Shown: positions 17,724-27,070 of the stretch, piece by piece
Position numbering within the stretch: the stretch's first letter is position 1
Layout: the number at the start of each line of letters is the position of its first letter
NCBI GenBank assembly: GCA_964369775.1
Contig: CAYJHQ010000008.1
Span: 18,035 to 82,034, forward strand
Source: CAUPWF01 sp964369775
GTDB lineage: Bacteria > Bacillota > Clostridia > Lachnospirales > Lachnospiraceae
Length of the DNA stretch: 64,000 bases
Direction of reading: 5' to 3'
Translations under genes and position numbers: made by a program
The notes under the pieces: generated by a model
Told to the model about the DNA's origin: nothing
Seen by the model: the letters and a program-made list of their open reading frames with translations, nothing else
Databases searched by the model: none

Positions 17724-18158
17724 CTACTTTCCTATTTCCAGTCCTTTTTCTGCCATTAGTTTCATAGCATTATAAGCTGTAATATTCGCTTCATAAGCTC
17801 TAGTAGCTGCCATTGCATCTGTAGTTTCTTTTACCAAATCTATATTCGGCATATACACATACCCCTCTTCATCCGCATCGGGATGCTCTGGATTATACAC
17901 TGCCTTTAACTCTGTTTGATCTTCTTCAATGCTTGCTACCTGTACTCCTGCACCGACTTGTTTTTTTATTTCTGTATTTAATACTGATTGAAATTGGCTT
18001 TCTTGCGCTTCAAGTACTACCATCTTTCTTTGATAAGATGTTCCATCTTCTGTTCTTGTCGTCTCAATATTCGCAATATTGTCCGACACTACATCCAATC
18101 GCAATCTCTGTGCCGTCATTCCTGATGCACTGATATTTAAACTATTTAGAAAAGCCAT
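17724..18158 (-). CDS. flgC: Flagellar proximal rod protein FlgC, displaced from flgB
   Basis: A rod protein of 144 residues. The N-terminus SLNISASGMTAQRLRLDVVS with DNIANIETT (about 6-34) and the C-terminal VKETTDAMAATRAYEANITA segment are diagnostic of FlgC. The family normally lies between flgB and fliE, but here flgB (30152) is followed directly by fliE, and flgC sits 12 kb away between cheY and fliY. No second flgC was seen. Start ATG at 18158 follows AGGAGGCTAAT, one of the strongest binding sites in the operon. Confidence 0.94.
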   Translation of the reverse strand: MAFLNSLNISASGMTAQRLRLDVVSDNIANIETTRTEDGTSYQRKMVVLEAQESQFQSVLNTEIKKQVGAGVQVASIEEDQTELKAVYNPEHPDADEEGYVYMPNIDLVKETTDAMAATRAYEANITAYNAMKLMAEKGLEIGK

Positions 18159-18173
18159 ATTAGCCTCCTATCA

Positions 18174-18533
18174 CTATCCTAATATTTTTGCAACTGCATC
18201 TATAATTCTATTTGGTTTGAAAGGTTTAACGATAAAATCTTTTGCTCCTGTTTTGATTGCTTCGATTACCATAGATTCTTGCCCCATAGCTGAGCACATA
18301 ATAACTGATGCGTCAGAGTCGAAGCCTTTAATCGCCTTCAATGCTTCTAGACCATTCATGTTTGGCATCGTAATATCAAGTAATACTAACGAAGGTTTCT
18401 CCGCCTTATACAAATTCACCGCCTGTTCTCCATCTGCAGCTTCTATTATGTCTTCATATCCACTCTTAACAAGTGTATCTTTTATCATCATTCTCATAAA
18501 TGCCGCATCATCAACTACCATTATTTTTGCCAT
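18174..18533 (-). CDS. cheY: Chemotaxis response regulator CheY
   Basis: A single receiver domain of 119 residues: acidic pocket VVDD (8-9), phospho-acceptor Asp53 in LLDITMP, Ser/Thr switch in MCSAMG, and Lys in DFIVKPF near 103. It carries the CheA signal to FliM/FliY. Start at 18533 is chosen because GAGG lies 7 bases before that ATG but only 1 base before an upstream ATG at 18539. It lies 15 bases before flgC and 42 after fliM. Confidence 0.95.
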   Translation of the reverse strand: MAKIMVVDDAAFMRMMIKDTLVKSGYEDIIEAADGEQAVNLYKAEKPSLVLLDITMPNMNGLEALKAIKGFDSDASVIMCSAMGQESMVIEAIKTGAKDFIVKPFKPNRIIDAVAKILG

Positions 18534-18575
18534 TTTCATACCTCTTTCTTTAATCTTATTATCTATAATTAATAG

Positions 18576-19595
18576 CTATTTTTGTGCTATTATTTCCTCG
18601 TCTATTCTTTTGTTAATCTGGACTGCTGTATTTTTATTATACACACCTATCTTACCTTCAAACCAAGGTTGCTCCCCTACAAATAATGTAACGTTCGAAT
18701 CTTTAGGTTGATTTAAATCAATTACATCACCTATCTGTAAGTTATAGACATCTTCAAGGTTCACAGTTACACCTGCTAGCCTCGCTTTAATCTCTAAAGC
18801 ACTATCTTGGAAGCTGTTCATTATATTTTCTTTCGTACTCGAATAGCTATCAGGTACTGCACCTTCTATATACCTTCGCTTATCTAGCACCAAGAATATA
18901 TCCATGAGTAATGTTCCTGGTATACAGATTGTTAAAATCCCATCCGCATTATCTATTTTCAGATTCACCAAGATGATTACAACCGGTTCATCAAGGCTTA
19001 TTTCTTGGAACAGTGCAGGATTTTCCTCTAACTTTTGCTCTCCGCTTGAAAGTTCAATGTAATTTGCCCATGAATCAAATGTCATATCTAATATATATGC
19101 CATTATCTTCTTGTATAGTGCAACCTCTATTTCTGTATATGTGTAGGATGGATCCAACTCAACCTCTTCACCATTTCCTCCTAACATTCTGTCCACCATA
19201 CTGATCACCAAATTCTGACTGATATGGAACAGCATCGGCATTGTAGATTTTTCATCCAAAATATTGATATCCATCGTCATCATAATGTCATTGTCATTCA
19301 ACATATTGTTGAACTCAAAATACCTCTGCTCCTCGACAGTATATATCTCTGCTTCACACACAGTTCGTAAGATTCCATTTAATCTCAATGATATCAATCT
19401 CGCATAGTTGTCATAAATACCTTTTAGAAGCTTTAATTTATCTTTTGTAAATTTCTTTGGACTGCTAAAATCATACTTCTTCCATGATATTTCTTCCTTG
19501 CCTGCTACTTCTTCTACTTCCTCTTGAACTTCATCCACCGCATTCATAGATTTTAACAAATCGTCAATTTGGCTTTGAGTTAATACATCTGCCAT
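18576..19595 (-). CDS. fliM: Flagellar motor switch protein FliM
   Basis: C-ring protein of 339 residues. The N-terminal CheY-P-binding peptide LTQSQIDDLLKSM (5-17) is intact, then a CheC-like middle domain (about 45-240) and a C-terminal SpoA domain (about 255-332). motB ends only 47 bases upstream; the fliL gene usually found between motB and fliM is missing. Confidence 0.95.
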   Translation of the reverse strand: MADVLTQSQIDDLLKSMNAVDEVQEEVEEVAGKEEISWKKYDFSSPKKFTKDKLKLLKGIYDNYARLISLRLNGILRTVCEAEIYTVEEQRYFEFNNMLNDNDIMMTMDINILDEKSTMPMLFHISQNLVISMVDRMLGGNGEEVELDPSYTYTEIEVALYKKIMAYILDMTFDSWANYIELSSGEQKLEENPALFQEISLDEPVVIILVNLKIDNADGILTICIPGTLLMDIFLVLDKRRYIEGAVPDSYSSTKENIMNSFQDSALEIKARLAGVTVNLEDVYNLQIGDVIDLNQPKDSNVTLFVGEQPWFEGKIGVYNKNTAVQINKRIDEEIIAQK

Positions 19596-19641
19596 GCCAT
19601 CACTCCCATCTATCGTTCCCTATTTTCGCATCTGCATGTCT

Positions 19642-20409
19642 CTATGGTGTTTCTCCATATACTTGTGCATAGTACTCATCTAACGACTGTTCCACTGATC
19701 CAGTCTTACTTATCTTAATCTCAACCCTTCTGTTCTTCGCTCTATTTTCAAAAGTGTCAAATGGAGCAATTGGTCGAAACTGTCCGTATCCTATCCCTAC
19801 TAACTTTTCTGGACTTATGAAATTCTTCTCTTGCAATTGCGCAACAACAACTGCTGCTCTTGATGCTGATAGGATTCTGTCATTTGTTACTTCATTCGGA
19901 ATATTAGGATCACCTTGTGAAGTATGTCCTAATACTTGAATCTCTTTTATTGCTTCTGCACTCGGTGCCAACGCATCGGCTAGTTGGTCGATTAATACTC
20001 GCCCTTCTTCCCTTAATACATAACTATCTCCATCAAAAAATACACTATCATTAAATGTTATGAAGTGGTATCCTTCGCCTGATGTAATCTGCACATCAGA
20101 CATGGATGTACTTTCCTCTTTTAATTCTAACAAATTATCATATATCTCGTCAAACTGTTCATCTACACTTTGTGGATTTCCTCCTGAAACTAAATTTTCT
20201 CCATCTGCATCTGCTAGCTCATCGGTAACAATTTGAGATGTCTCTGCCGCTTCAGGATTTAAGCTTTTCACTAAATTTTCCCACTTTGTCTGGTCTACAG
20301 ATGATATCGAATACAGCAACACGAAGAAACAAAGTAACAGTGTTACCATATCGCCATACGTCCCCATCCAATCAGCGCCGCCCTCTTCCTTCTTTTTCCT
20401 TTGCTTCAT
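19642..20409 (-). CDS. motB: Motor stator protein MotB
   Basis: A 255-residue stator protein. A short basic N-terminus is followed by one transmembrane helix with the ion-binding Asp20 in TYGDMVTLLLCFFVLLYS. The peptidoglycan-binding OmpA-like domain lies at about 125-240 and carries GHTSQGDPNIPNEVTNDRIL. It anchors the stator to the wall. Start ATG at 20409 follows AAAGGAGATAGAAAG. It is 25 bases after motA. Confidence 0.94.
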   Translation of the reverse strand: MKQRKKKEEGGADWMGTYGDMVTLLLCFFVLLYSISSVDQTKWENLVKSLNPEAAETSQIVTDELADADGENLVSGGNPQSVDEQFDEIYDNLLELKEESTSMSDVQITSGEGYHFITFNDSVFFDGDSYVLREEGRVLIDQLADALAPSAEAIKEIQVLGHTSQGDPNIPNEVTNDRILSASRAAVVVAQLQEKNFISPEKLVGIGYGQFRPIAPFDTFENRAKNRRVEIKISKTGSVEQSLDEYYAQVYGETP

Positions 20410-20434
20410 CTTTCTATCTCCTTTGACCTGTTAA

Positions 20435-21238
20435 TTATTTATCTCCATCGCCACTTGTTCCAGCGCTTAGAATCTTAACTTTCTTCTTCTCATGAAGTAA
20501 TGATACTAACTTTTCTTTTAGATTCTTTGGGTTCTCGCCTGCTTGGATCCCAAGAACACCTTCGATAATAATCTGCTTATAAAGAATCTCTTCTTCGTTT
20601 CTTACTCTTAATTTCTTTGCAATTGGCATGAAAATTAGGTTCGCCAAGATACAACCATACAGTGTTGTAACAAGAGCAACCGACATACTTGCACCTAAAT
20701 TACTTGATGATCCTGCTGATAAATCCATACTTGCAAGCATGTTTATCAGACCAACCAATGTACCAATCATACCAAATGCCGGCGCAAAAGCTGCTGCCTT
20801 ATCATATATTCCTGCTTCATCATCGTGACGCTTATCCATACTCGCCACCTCTGTTTCTAACATCTCTCTTACCTTATCTGCTTCCATAGCATCTACTACT
20901 AGCATAATTCCTTGTTTAAAAAAGTGGTCCTGTAGACCATTTGCTTGTTCTTCTAATGCAAGAAGACCATTTTTTCTTGCAAGTTGCGCAAATTCTACGA
21001 TTGTATCAATAACTGGTTCAACTTTAAACTGTTTTCCCGATATTAATTTTGGGAAATGTTTAAAGGTGTTTAACAGCATCGGCAGTGGGTAACTCGCGAT
21101 TACTGCTGCTAATGTACCTCCAATAACAATCATGATACTTTGTGGATCAAAGAAATTCATAATCTCTCCACCTAGCATAATCGATACAATTATCAGTGCT
21201 GCCCCTAGTATTATCCCAAATATTGTGGTTATATCCAT
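20435..21238 (-). CDS. motA: Motor stator protein MotA
   Basis: A 267-residue protein with four hydrophobic segments and a large cytoplasmic loop containing the charged residues that touch FliG; PAFGMIGTLVGLINMLASMD is typical. A longer frame from 21298 would overlap flbD by 53 bases; the start at 21238 gives MDITTIFGIILG, the normal MotA beginning, with GGGAGG in the end of flbD upstream. It forms the ion channel with MotB. Confidence 0.93.
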   Translation of the reverse strand: MDITTIFGIILGAALIIVSIMLGGEIMNFFDPQSIMIVIGGTLAAVIASYPLPMLLNTFKHFPKLISGKQFKVEPVIDTIVEFAQLARKNGLLALEEQANGLQDHFFKQGIMLVVDAMEADKVREMLETEVASMDKRHDDEAGIYDKAAAFAPAFGMIGTLVGLINMLASMDLSAGSSSNLGASMSVALVTTLYGCILANLIFMPIAKKLRVRNEEEILYKQIIIEGVLGIQAGENPKNLKEKLVSLLHEKKKVKILSAGTSGDGDK

Positions 21239-21245
21239 AGTTCTC

Positions 21246-21449
21246 TTAATCCTCCCAAATTTTCTTACCGTTATTACATTCGTAATAAAATCTTGCAATT
21301 TTATCTTTGATTACATCTGTGTTCTCAGTCACAATATGATATCTACCATTCATCATAATAATCTTAGATTCGGGGATGACTTCAACGTATTCTATCTGTG
21401 ATGGATTTATCATGATTAATTCACCATTTAACTTTGTCAACTCTACCAT
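21246..21449 (-). CDS. flbD: FlbD family flagellar protein
   Basis: A 67-residue protein of the FlbD family (swrD-like in Bacilli): VELTKLNGELIMINPSQIE at the start and MMNGRYHIVTE in the middle. It lies between flgE and motA as in most Firmicutes and is thought to raise stator function or torque; the mechanism is not settled. The end of the gene carries the ribosome binding site of motA. Confidence 0.88.
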   Translation of the reverse strand: MVELTKLNGELIMINPSQIEYVEVIPESKIIMMNGRYHIVTENTDVIKDKIARFYYECNNGKKIWED

Positions 21450-21472
21450 ATCTTCACCATCCTTTCTCTTTT

Positions 21473-21512
21473 AGATATACACTTGCTTTCACTGACACAA
21501 GTGTATATCTAG
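21473..21512 (-). repeat. Perfect 14-bp inverted repeat between flgE and flbD
   Basis: Arms 21473-21486 and 21499-21512 (TAGATATACACTTG and its complement) enclose a 12-base loop in the flgE-flbD gap. In the operon transcript it forms a strong hairpin with no U run behind it, so it is more likely an RNA-stability or processing element than a terminator. Confidence 0.75.
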
Positions 21513-21520
21513 ATAATCAA

Positions 21521-22432
21521 CTATCTTTTCATGTTAACTAGTTGCTCAAGCATCTCATCGGTTACGGTAATGATCTTTGAGTTTGCTTGATATCCTCTTT
21601 GAGTTGTAATCATATTTGACATCTCTGTCGCAAGATCTACATTTGACATCTCTAAGTATCCACTTAAGATAGAACCAGTAGTAGTTGCTACTGTTTCTTG
21701 AGCTGTAATCTGTCCCGCATTGGCTCCAATCTCATAAATATATCCCGATTTTTGCTCTAATCCACTTGGATTTTCTACCGATGCAACTGCTAATTTACCT
21801 ATCATAATTTCTGTATTATCTGTAGTAACACCAAGTATACTTCCATCGTTTGCAATTCTCACTGCTGATATATCATATCTTGTTGCTGGAGTTGTAGCAG
21901 GTGTAACTTCTGGTATCTGAATTGGATTTAAATTCGCTGTATTAAATCCCGTTGTTATATCTGTAGGTGTCGTTGCATCAAATCCATACACATAATTTCC
22001 TGTGTCGTCTACTAAGTATCCATTCTCGTCAATTGAAAAAATACCGACTCTTGAAAACCCTAAACTAGAAGTTCCGATACTCCCTGTAGGAACGGTACCA
22101 GCCATTCCACCCACAATAAAAAATCCTGATCCATCAATCATACAATTCAACCCATACCCTGTGTATGACCAACTTCCTGCTGCATAATTTGTCGAAATAG
22201 ATCCAACGTTAACTCCAAATCCTAACTGTGATGCGTTTACACCACCAACTCCTCCTGTATTCTCATCTCCTCCTGTACTTGACACTACATTTTGATAAAT
22301 CGAATCTTGAAAGTTTGCAGTTCTTGTCTTGAATCCCCATGTATTTACATTTGCAATATTATTACTGATTACGTCCATCTTTGATTGATGTGAACGTAGA
22401 CCTGAAATTGCTGCGAACATTGATTTTACCAT
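21521..22432 (-). CDS. flgE: Flagellar hook protein FlgE (short form)
   Basis: A 303-residue hook-family protein. The N-terminus has SGLRSHQSKMDVISNNIANV with NTWGFKT (about 10-36), and the C-terminus has LEMSNVDLATEMSNMITTQR with GYQANSK (about 262-288). The middle is rich in Gly, Thr and Ser. It is shorter than many hook proteins (about 400), so the outer domain is reduced, but it follows flgD as flgE does. The strong intergenic hairpin lies after its stop. Confidence 0.9.
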   Translation of the reverse strand: MVKSMFAAISGLRSHQSKMDVISNNIANVNTWGFKTRTANFQDSIYQNVVSSTGGDENTGGVGGVNASQLGFGVNVGSISTNYAAGSWSYTGYGLNCMIDGSGFFIVGGMAGTVPTGSIGTSSLGFSRVGIFSIDENGYLVDDTGNYVYGFDATTPTDITTGFNTANLNPIQIPEVTPATTPATRYDISAVRIANDGSILGVTTDNTEIMIGKLAVASVENPSGLEQKSGYIYEIGANAGQITAQETVATTTGSILSGYLEMSNVDLATEMSNMITTQRGYQANSKIITVTDEMLEQLVNMKR

Positions 22433-22510
22433 TTGTTTATTCTCCTTATTTCTCTAATTTGTGCCCTTTCTATCATTCGGATAGAAAATTTCGCCTCCAT
22501 TACGGTCCAG

Positions 22511-22885
22511 CTACATGATTACGGCACTGTCAATATTTGTAAATATATTTTCTTTCATTTCTGTTGCATTCATCGTTGTGATTACTGTGTTATTAGGCAC
22601 GTTTACTATAAATGCACTCTGCTGTCCTATCACTACTACGTCTTTTGCTCCTTTTAGCCTAGCTCTTTCAATTGCATTATTTAAATCTTGATGTAAGGTC
22701 TCCGTATAATCCACGCCTCGCTCTTGCATTCTGTTCATCGCATGCTTTGAAAACTGAACACTGTTTTCTTCTAATCTTTGATTTAAAATTTCTGCAAATC
22801 CGCCACTACTCTTTGCGTTCTTCTGCATCTGTATATCGTGGTTGAGCTTTAAACTTTGAACACTAGATAGGTTTTGTATTCCCAT
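22511..22885 (-). CDS. Flagellar operon protein of the TIGR02530 type
   Basis: A conserved 124-residue protein of Firmicute flagellar operons, found between flgD and flgE. The core FSKHAMNRMQERGVDYTETL (about 45-64) and LKGAKDVVVIGQQSAFIVNV are typical. The role is poorly known; it may act in hook assembly. Start ATG at 22885 after AGGAGAAT. Confidence 0.85.
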   Translation of the reverse strand: MGIQNLSSVQSLKLNHDIQMQKNAKSSGGFAEILNQRLEENSVQFSKHAMNRMQERGVDYTETLHQDLNNAIERARLKGAKDVVVIGQQSAFIVNVPNNTVITTMNATEMKENIFTNIDSAVIM

Positions 22886-22917
22886 ATTCTCCTCCTATCT
22901 CACCGCTTATCATCACT

Positions 22918-23400
22918 TTATGGTGTAGTTGTATCATCTCCACCTGTTTCTGTATCTGGTGTTTCTTCACCTTCTGGTGTTTCTGTTACCTGTGGGGTTT
23001 CGCCCACCGACATGATTTGTGATAACGAATAACCATTTCCATCGATAAAAATAATTGGATTATCTCCCAATAGTACACCTGTTACAAGTCCAGTTGTATT
23101 TGTTCCTGTGTACATTCCATTTTGATCTATCTCTGCTACAGTTATTGTTTTATCCACCATAGATGAGGCATAGTTAATCATATTGGTCTGGGTCATCTCT
23201 GTAATCGCTGAAATCATCTGTGTTTGTACCATCTGCGCCATCATCTCGCTTGTATCCATTGGATTATCTGCATCTTGATATTTTAATTGAGCAGCTAATA
23301 ATTCATAAAAATCATTTAAATCCATTCCACTTGATGATGTTGTGGATGTTTGCTGAACGGTTAGTGGATTCGTAAAATTCGTAACTCCTTGGATTGGCAT
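22918..23400 (-). CDS. flgD: Hook cap protein FlgD
   Basis: A 160-residue hook-assembly scaffold. The N-terminal motif LNDFYELLAAQLKYQDADNP (about 28-47) followed by MDTSEMMAQMVQTQMI is diagnostic. The C-terminal Ig-like domains of larger FlgD proteins are mostly missing; instead there is a short Glu/Thr/Pro-rich tail. The protein is therefore a minimal cap as in many Clostridia. Start ATG at 23400 after AGGAGGAGACAGAT. Confidence 0.92.
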   Translation of the reverse strand: MPIQGVTNFTNPLTVQQTSTTSSSGMDLNDFYELLAAQLKYQDADNPMDTSEMMAQMVQTQMISAITEMTQTNMINYASSMVDKTITVAEIDQNGMYTGTNTTGLVTGVLLGDNPIIFIDGNGYSLSQIMSVGETPQVTETPEGEETPDTETGGDDTTTP

Positions 23401-23412
23401 ATCTGTCTCCTC

Positions 23413-24420
23413 CTATGCGATTCCTAATCTTAATTGCTGTAGGAAATCACTATTTTCTCTCAATTCGTCTGTGTTACTCTTTTCCTCTTGCTTTTGTTGT
23501 TGATTGTGTTGTTCTTTTTGATTTTCTTGCTGTAGATAATCACTTCTTGGAGTTTCCACTACAACTTGTGTCTCTTGTCCAAGCTTTAATTCTAAAATGT
23601 TTGCAAGATCTATGGAACTCCTCGCCATCGCCTGTAATACATCTACTTCTTTGCACACAATTGAAACCACTGCTTTTCCATCTTCATATGTAGCTTTAAT
23701 CACCAATTCTCCTAAGTTTCGCGGATTTAGCTGAATTTCAAACTCTTTATTCCCATTCGCTAGGTTCTCTACAATTTTTTGATTAATCTGTTCTATGTAT
23801 TCTGGCTTTATTACTGACTCTGTAGTGCTTACTCTAGCTTCTGATTGCTGTGCTCTGATCGGTTGTTCATTCGTCACAAGACTTTTATCTACTGCCTGAT
23901 TATCTAATCGTTCTACTTCTACACCATTAGTCTTATCGCCTGTAAGTGCCTTTTTGCTTGCTTTCTCACTTTGATTTATTACTTGTGTATTCACATCATC
24001 ACCGATTGCTGCAAATGCTTTTGCATCACCTTCTGTTCCATCTACCGCTCCGCCTTTATTTAGGATTTGCTGGTCTACTGCATCAACAACTGTCCCTTGC
24101 TTTTGTACCTTATCAGCAACTTCTATAGCATTTTTGCTTTCTTCTATTGCTGCTTCTAGCTTCTTCAGGTCTTCAGCATCTAATTCAACTATCTTCGGTT
24201 TTGGAATCTGCTGTATATTCACCCACAACGGTGTCAACATCTCAGGTGTAAGCTCTTTTGACTCTCCAAGCTCTTTTGATCCTTCGCTCTCTTTTGGTAT
24301 CTCCACCTTTTCTTCTAGCATCTTCCCAAAAGCATTTTCAGATTCACTCTTACTTTCTGTCTTTTCGTAACTGTAATTCCCTACATCTTGCATCAATGTC
24401 TGTTGTATCGATACGTCCAT
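23413..24420 (-). CDS. fliK: Hook-length control protein FliK
   Basis: A 335-residue secreted ruler. The N-terminal two thirds are low-complexity and rich in Glu, Lys, Gln and Val, with a short SKEL repeat near 43-52. The C-terminal Flg_hook domain (about 205-300) carries EIQLNPRNLGELVIKATYED, which contacts FlhB to switch export. The Gln-rich tail (about 300-320) is unusual. Position between fliJ and flgD is standard. A second FliK-like protein is predicted at 31903-33339. Confidence 0.88.
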   Translation of the reverse strand: MDVSIQQTLMQDVGNYSYEKTESKSESENAFGKMLEEKVEIPKESEGSKELGESKELTPEMLTPLWVNIQQIPKPKIVELDAEDLKKLEAAIEESKNAIEVADKVQKQGTVVDAVDQQILNKGGAVDGTEGDAKAFAAIGDDVNTQVINQSEKASKKALTGDKTNGVEVERLDNQAVDKSLVTNEQPIRAQQSEARVSTTESVIKPEYIEQINQKIVENLANGNKEFEIQLNPRNLGELVIKATYEDGKAVVSIVCKEVDVLQAMARSSIDLANILELKLGQETQVVVETPRSDYLQQENQKEQHNQQQKQEEKSNTDELRENSDFLQQLRLGIA

Positions 24421-24490
24421 CTCTTCTCCTCCTTTCTTTTACAAGTTACATATCCTTGCTGATTTTTATCAGTAAACCGCTTCTGTCCTA

Positions 24491-24943
24491 TTACTCGCTG
24501 GTTTTACTACTGCTTTTTGTATTGGAGACAAACTCTTCTATAAATGTCTCTTCTGCTTTTTGTTCTGTTTTTCTATATTCTTCAATTCGTTTGTCTTTAA
24601 TTGTATCTATTGAAGTCGTCTCTACCTTTGCTTGAATAACTTCTTTTAACTTTTCTTCTTCTTTTACACGTAGCTGTTTAATCACTTTCATCTGACGTGT
24701 AATCTTACCTGTTATAGTGTGTAAATAGCCTTCATAGACGTTAAGCGTCATTATTGTACACCCTTTTTTCTTCTCTGCTTCTACTTTAGCTGCTTGCAGT
24801 CCGTATTCAATTTCTAACTCGTCTAGTCGTTTCTCGTGTTCTGCTATCTGTCGTAGTATCTCTGCGTGTTCATTTCTTAAGTTGTCTTCTACTTGCTCTT
24901 TATAACTTAACACTTTCTCTAACGAGAATTTGAATTTTTTCAC
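24491..24943 (-). CDS. fliJ: Flagellar export chaperone FliJ
   Basis: A 150-residue, almost fully charged coiled-coil protein with FSLEKVLSYKEQVEDNL at the start (6-22), as in FliJ. It couples the FliI ATPase to FlhA. It lies directly after fliI, in the usual order. The call rests on this start motif, length and position. Confidence 0.88.
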   Translation of the reverse strand: MKKFKFSLEKVLSYKEQVEDNLRNEHAEILRQIAEHEKRLDELEIEYGLQAAKVEAEKKKGCTIMTLNVYEGYLHTITGKITRQMKVIKQLRVKEEEKLKEVIQAKVETTSIDTIKDKRIEEYRKTEQKAEETFIEEFVSNTKSSSKTSE

Positions 24944-24954
24944 AAGCTACTCCT

Positions 24955-26256
24955 TTACATCAAAATTTTCTTCATCATCTGTATCATCTCATCAAACTCA
25001 AACTTACTTCCAATGTCCTGTATTAAGAATTGATTGACTTTCTCGATCTTTGCAATAGCCCTATCTAGTTTTTGATTGCTACCTTCTTTATAAGCCCCTA
25101 TTGAAATCAAGTCTTCATTTTGCTCATATACACTTAGAATATCTCTTAATTTTGATGCCAACTCCTTATGCTCTGATTCAACAATATTCACCATCAAACG
25201 AGAAATACTCGAACTGATGTCTATTGCTGGAAAGTGATTTCTATTGGCTAATTTTCTACTAAGCACAATATGTCCATCTAAAATACCTCTTACTGTATCT
25301 GCAACTGGCTCATTTGTATCGTCCCCTTCTACCAGTACCGTATATATGCCTGTAATCGAACCACTTTTAAAATTTCCACTTCTTTCTAACAGTTTTGGAA
25401 ATTCAGCATAAATAGAAGGTGTATATCCTCTAGCAACCGGTGGTTCGCCAGTAGCTAGTCCTATTTCCCTTTGAGCCATCGCAAATCTAGTAAGCGAATC
25501 CATCATTAATAATACATCTTTACCTTGATCTTTAAAGTATTCAGCAATTGTAGTAGCTACTAACGGGCATTTCATCCGAAGCATAGCTGGTTGATCTGAA
25601 GTGGCTACAACTAGAATCGAACGTTTCATCCCTTCTGGTCCTAAGTCCTTTTCCACAAACTCTCGCACCTCACGTCCACGCTCTCCTACTAGCGCTATTA
25701 CATTGATATCTGCCTTAACGTTTCTAGCAATCATACCAAGTAGTGTACTCTTTCCCACTCCACTACCTGCAAATATCCCGATTCTTTGACCTTTTCCAAT
25801 GGTGTTTAATCCATCAATGGCCTTTACCCCAAAGTGTAACGGTTCGTCAATCGGTGGTCTCTCCAGCGGGTTTATCTTAGGGTTCTCTACGTAGTAATGT
25901 CTATCTGACTGAAATGGTTCTCCACCATCTATAGGTTGTCCTAAAGCATCTATAATTCTCCCCTTCAGGAACTGACCTACTGGTATCTTTAACCTTTTGT
26001 TTGTATTCCGTACAAAACTCTCTTTTCCAATTCCCGAGATATCTTCATACGCCATTAATTGAGTTTTATCTCCTTGAAAACCTACTACCTCGGCTGGAAT
26101 TTGCTTCCTGTGCTCCTCGCTGTATATCAATACGATATCACCGATATTTGCATGTCCTCCTGAGGCTTTCATTGACATACCAGTAATATTGTCAATCTTT
26201 CCTATGCGACTGATAGTCTCTGTCTTCATTATCACTGCTGGTATATCTTTCAACAT
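24955..26256 (-). CDS. fliI: Flagellum-specific ATPase FliI
   Basis: A 433-residue F1-beta-like ATPase of the export apparatus. Walker A AGSGVGKST is at about 163-171; the Walker B strand VLLMMDSLTRFAMAQREIGL and PPVARGYTPSIYAEFPKLLER are typical of FliI/YscN. It drives unloading of chaperone-substrate complexes with FliH and FliJ. Start ATG at 26256. Confidence 0.96.
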   Translation of the reverse strand: MLKDIPAVIMKTETISRIGKIDNITGMSMKASGGHANIGDIVLIYSEEHRKQIPAEVVGFQGDKTQLMAYEDISGIGKESFVRNTNKRLKIPVGQFLKGRIIDALGQPIDGGEPFQSDRHYYVENPKINPLERPPIDEPLHFGVKAIDGLNTIGKGQRIGIFAGSGVGKSTLLGMIARNVKADINVIALVGERGREVREFVEKDLGPEGMKRSILVVATSDQPAMLRMKCPLVATTIAEYFKDQGKDVLLMMDSLTRFAMAQREIGLATGEPPVARGYTPSIYAEFPKLLERSGNFKSGSITGIYTVLVEGDDTNEPVADTVRGILDGHIVLSRKLANRNHFPAIDISSSISRLMVNIVESEHKELASKLRDILSVYEQNEDLISIGAYKEGSNQKLDRAIAKIEKVNQFLIQDIGSKFEFDEMIQMMKKILM

Positions 26257-26287
26257 AATTTATCGCCTCACAATTTCCTTTGTTTCA

Positions 26288-27070
26288 TTATATTCTAGCA
26301 TTATTTAGTATCTCTTTTATATTCTCTAATTGTGTCTTCACGCTGACATCTAATATCTCATTCGGCGTCTCTACTATACAAGTTCCTGGATCTTCGTCAT
26401 CCATGATAATAATTTTTACATTGTCAGCCAACTTAGATAACCCTTTTAAAAATTCCGAATCCCCTTGAATCTCTGTAGCTTCCCCTGTGTTTGCAATATA
26501 AATCTTTGCCCACGATACTTTCTTCAATTTCTCTGTAGAAGCCAATATCATTCTTTCTACCACATCTTTACTTGATTTCAGGCTAGTCTGGACAATTTTT
26601 TCTCCGATGGCAAGTGAAATATTCTTCAAGTCATCCATGTACTTTTCAAGCACTTTTTCTTTCTCTTCTTCCACTTCCTCAATCTTTCGAATGGTATCAA
26701 CTTTAAAACGTTGCAAACTTTCACGATATTCTAATTCCACATCTTCTTTTGCCCTATTTTTCCCCTCTTTATATCCGATGGCTTCACCTTTTTTAAACCC
26801 CTCGTCATACGCATCTTTTTCTATCAGAGATGCATTCTCTTTCGCCTGTTCGATAATCTTCTCCGCTTCTATTCTCGCTTTAAGTATTACAGTATCCGTT
26901 TCTGATTCTCCACTTATTAGTGGTTCAATCTCCACTTCTTTCTCTACCTCTCCTTCGGAAGCAAACTTCATCTCTTCAAACACAAAACCTTCTAGCCCAA
27001 ACTTTTCATATATGTTATAAGGCTTTATTATCGCCTTACTCTCTGGTGAATTTTTTAATATTTTAGACAA
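26288..27070 (-). CDS. fliH: Flagellar export regulator FliH
   Basis: A 260-residue protein with a long charged coiled coil (about 70-170, including a GF-x-x-G-x-x-x-GY-x-x-G glycine stretch near 92-105) and a C-terminal V-ATPase E-subunit-like domain. It is the stator-like partner of FliI. The frame begins at TTG 27070, after AAGGAAAGTATAA, overlapping the fliG stop by 8 bases; no ATG is available before residue 34, so TTG is accepted. Confidence 0.88.
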   Translation of the reverse strand: MSKILKNSPESKAIIKPYNIYEKFGLEGFVFEEMKFASEGEVEKEVEIEPLISGESETDTVILKARIEAEKIIEQAKENASLIEKDAYDEGFKKGEAIGYKEGKNRAKEDVELEYRESLQRFKVDTIRKIEEVEEEKEKVLEKYMDDLKNISLAIGEKIVQTSLKSSKDVVERMILASTEKLKKVSWAKIYIANTGEATEIQGDSEFLKGLSKLADNVKIIIMDDEDPGTCIVETPNEILDVSVKTQLENIKEILNNARI

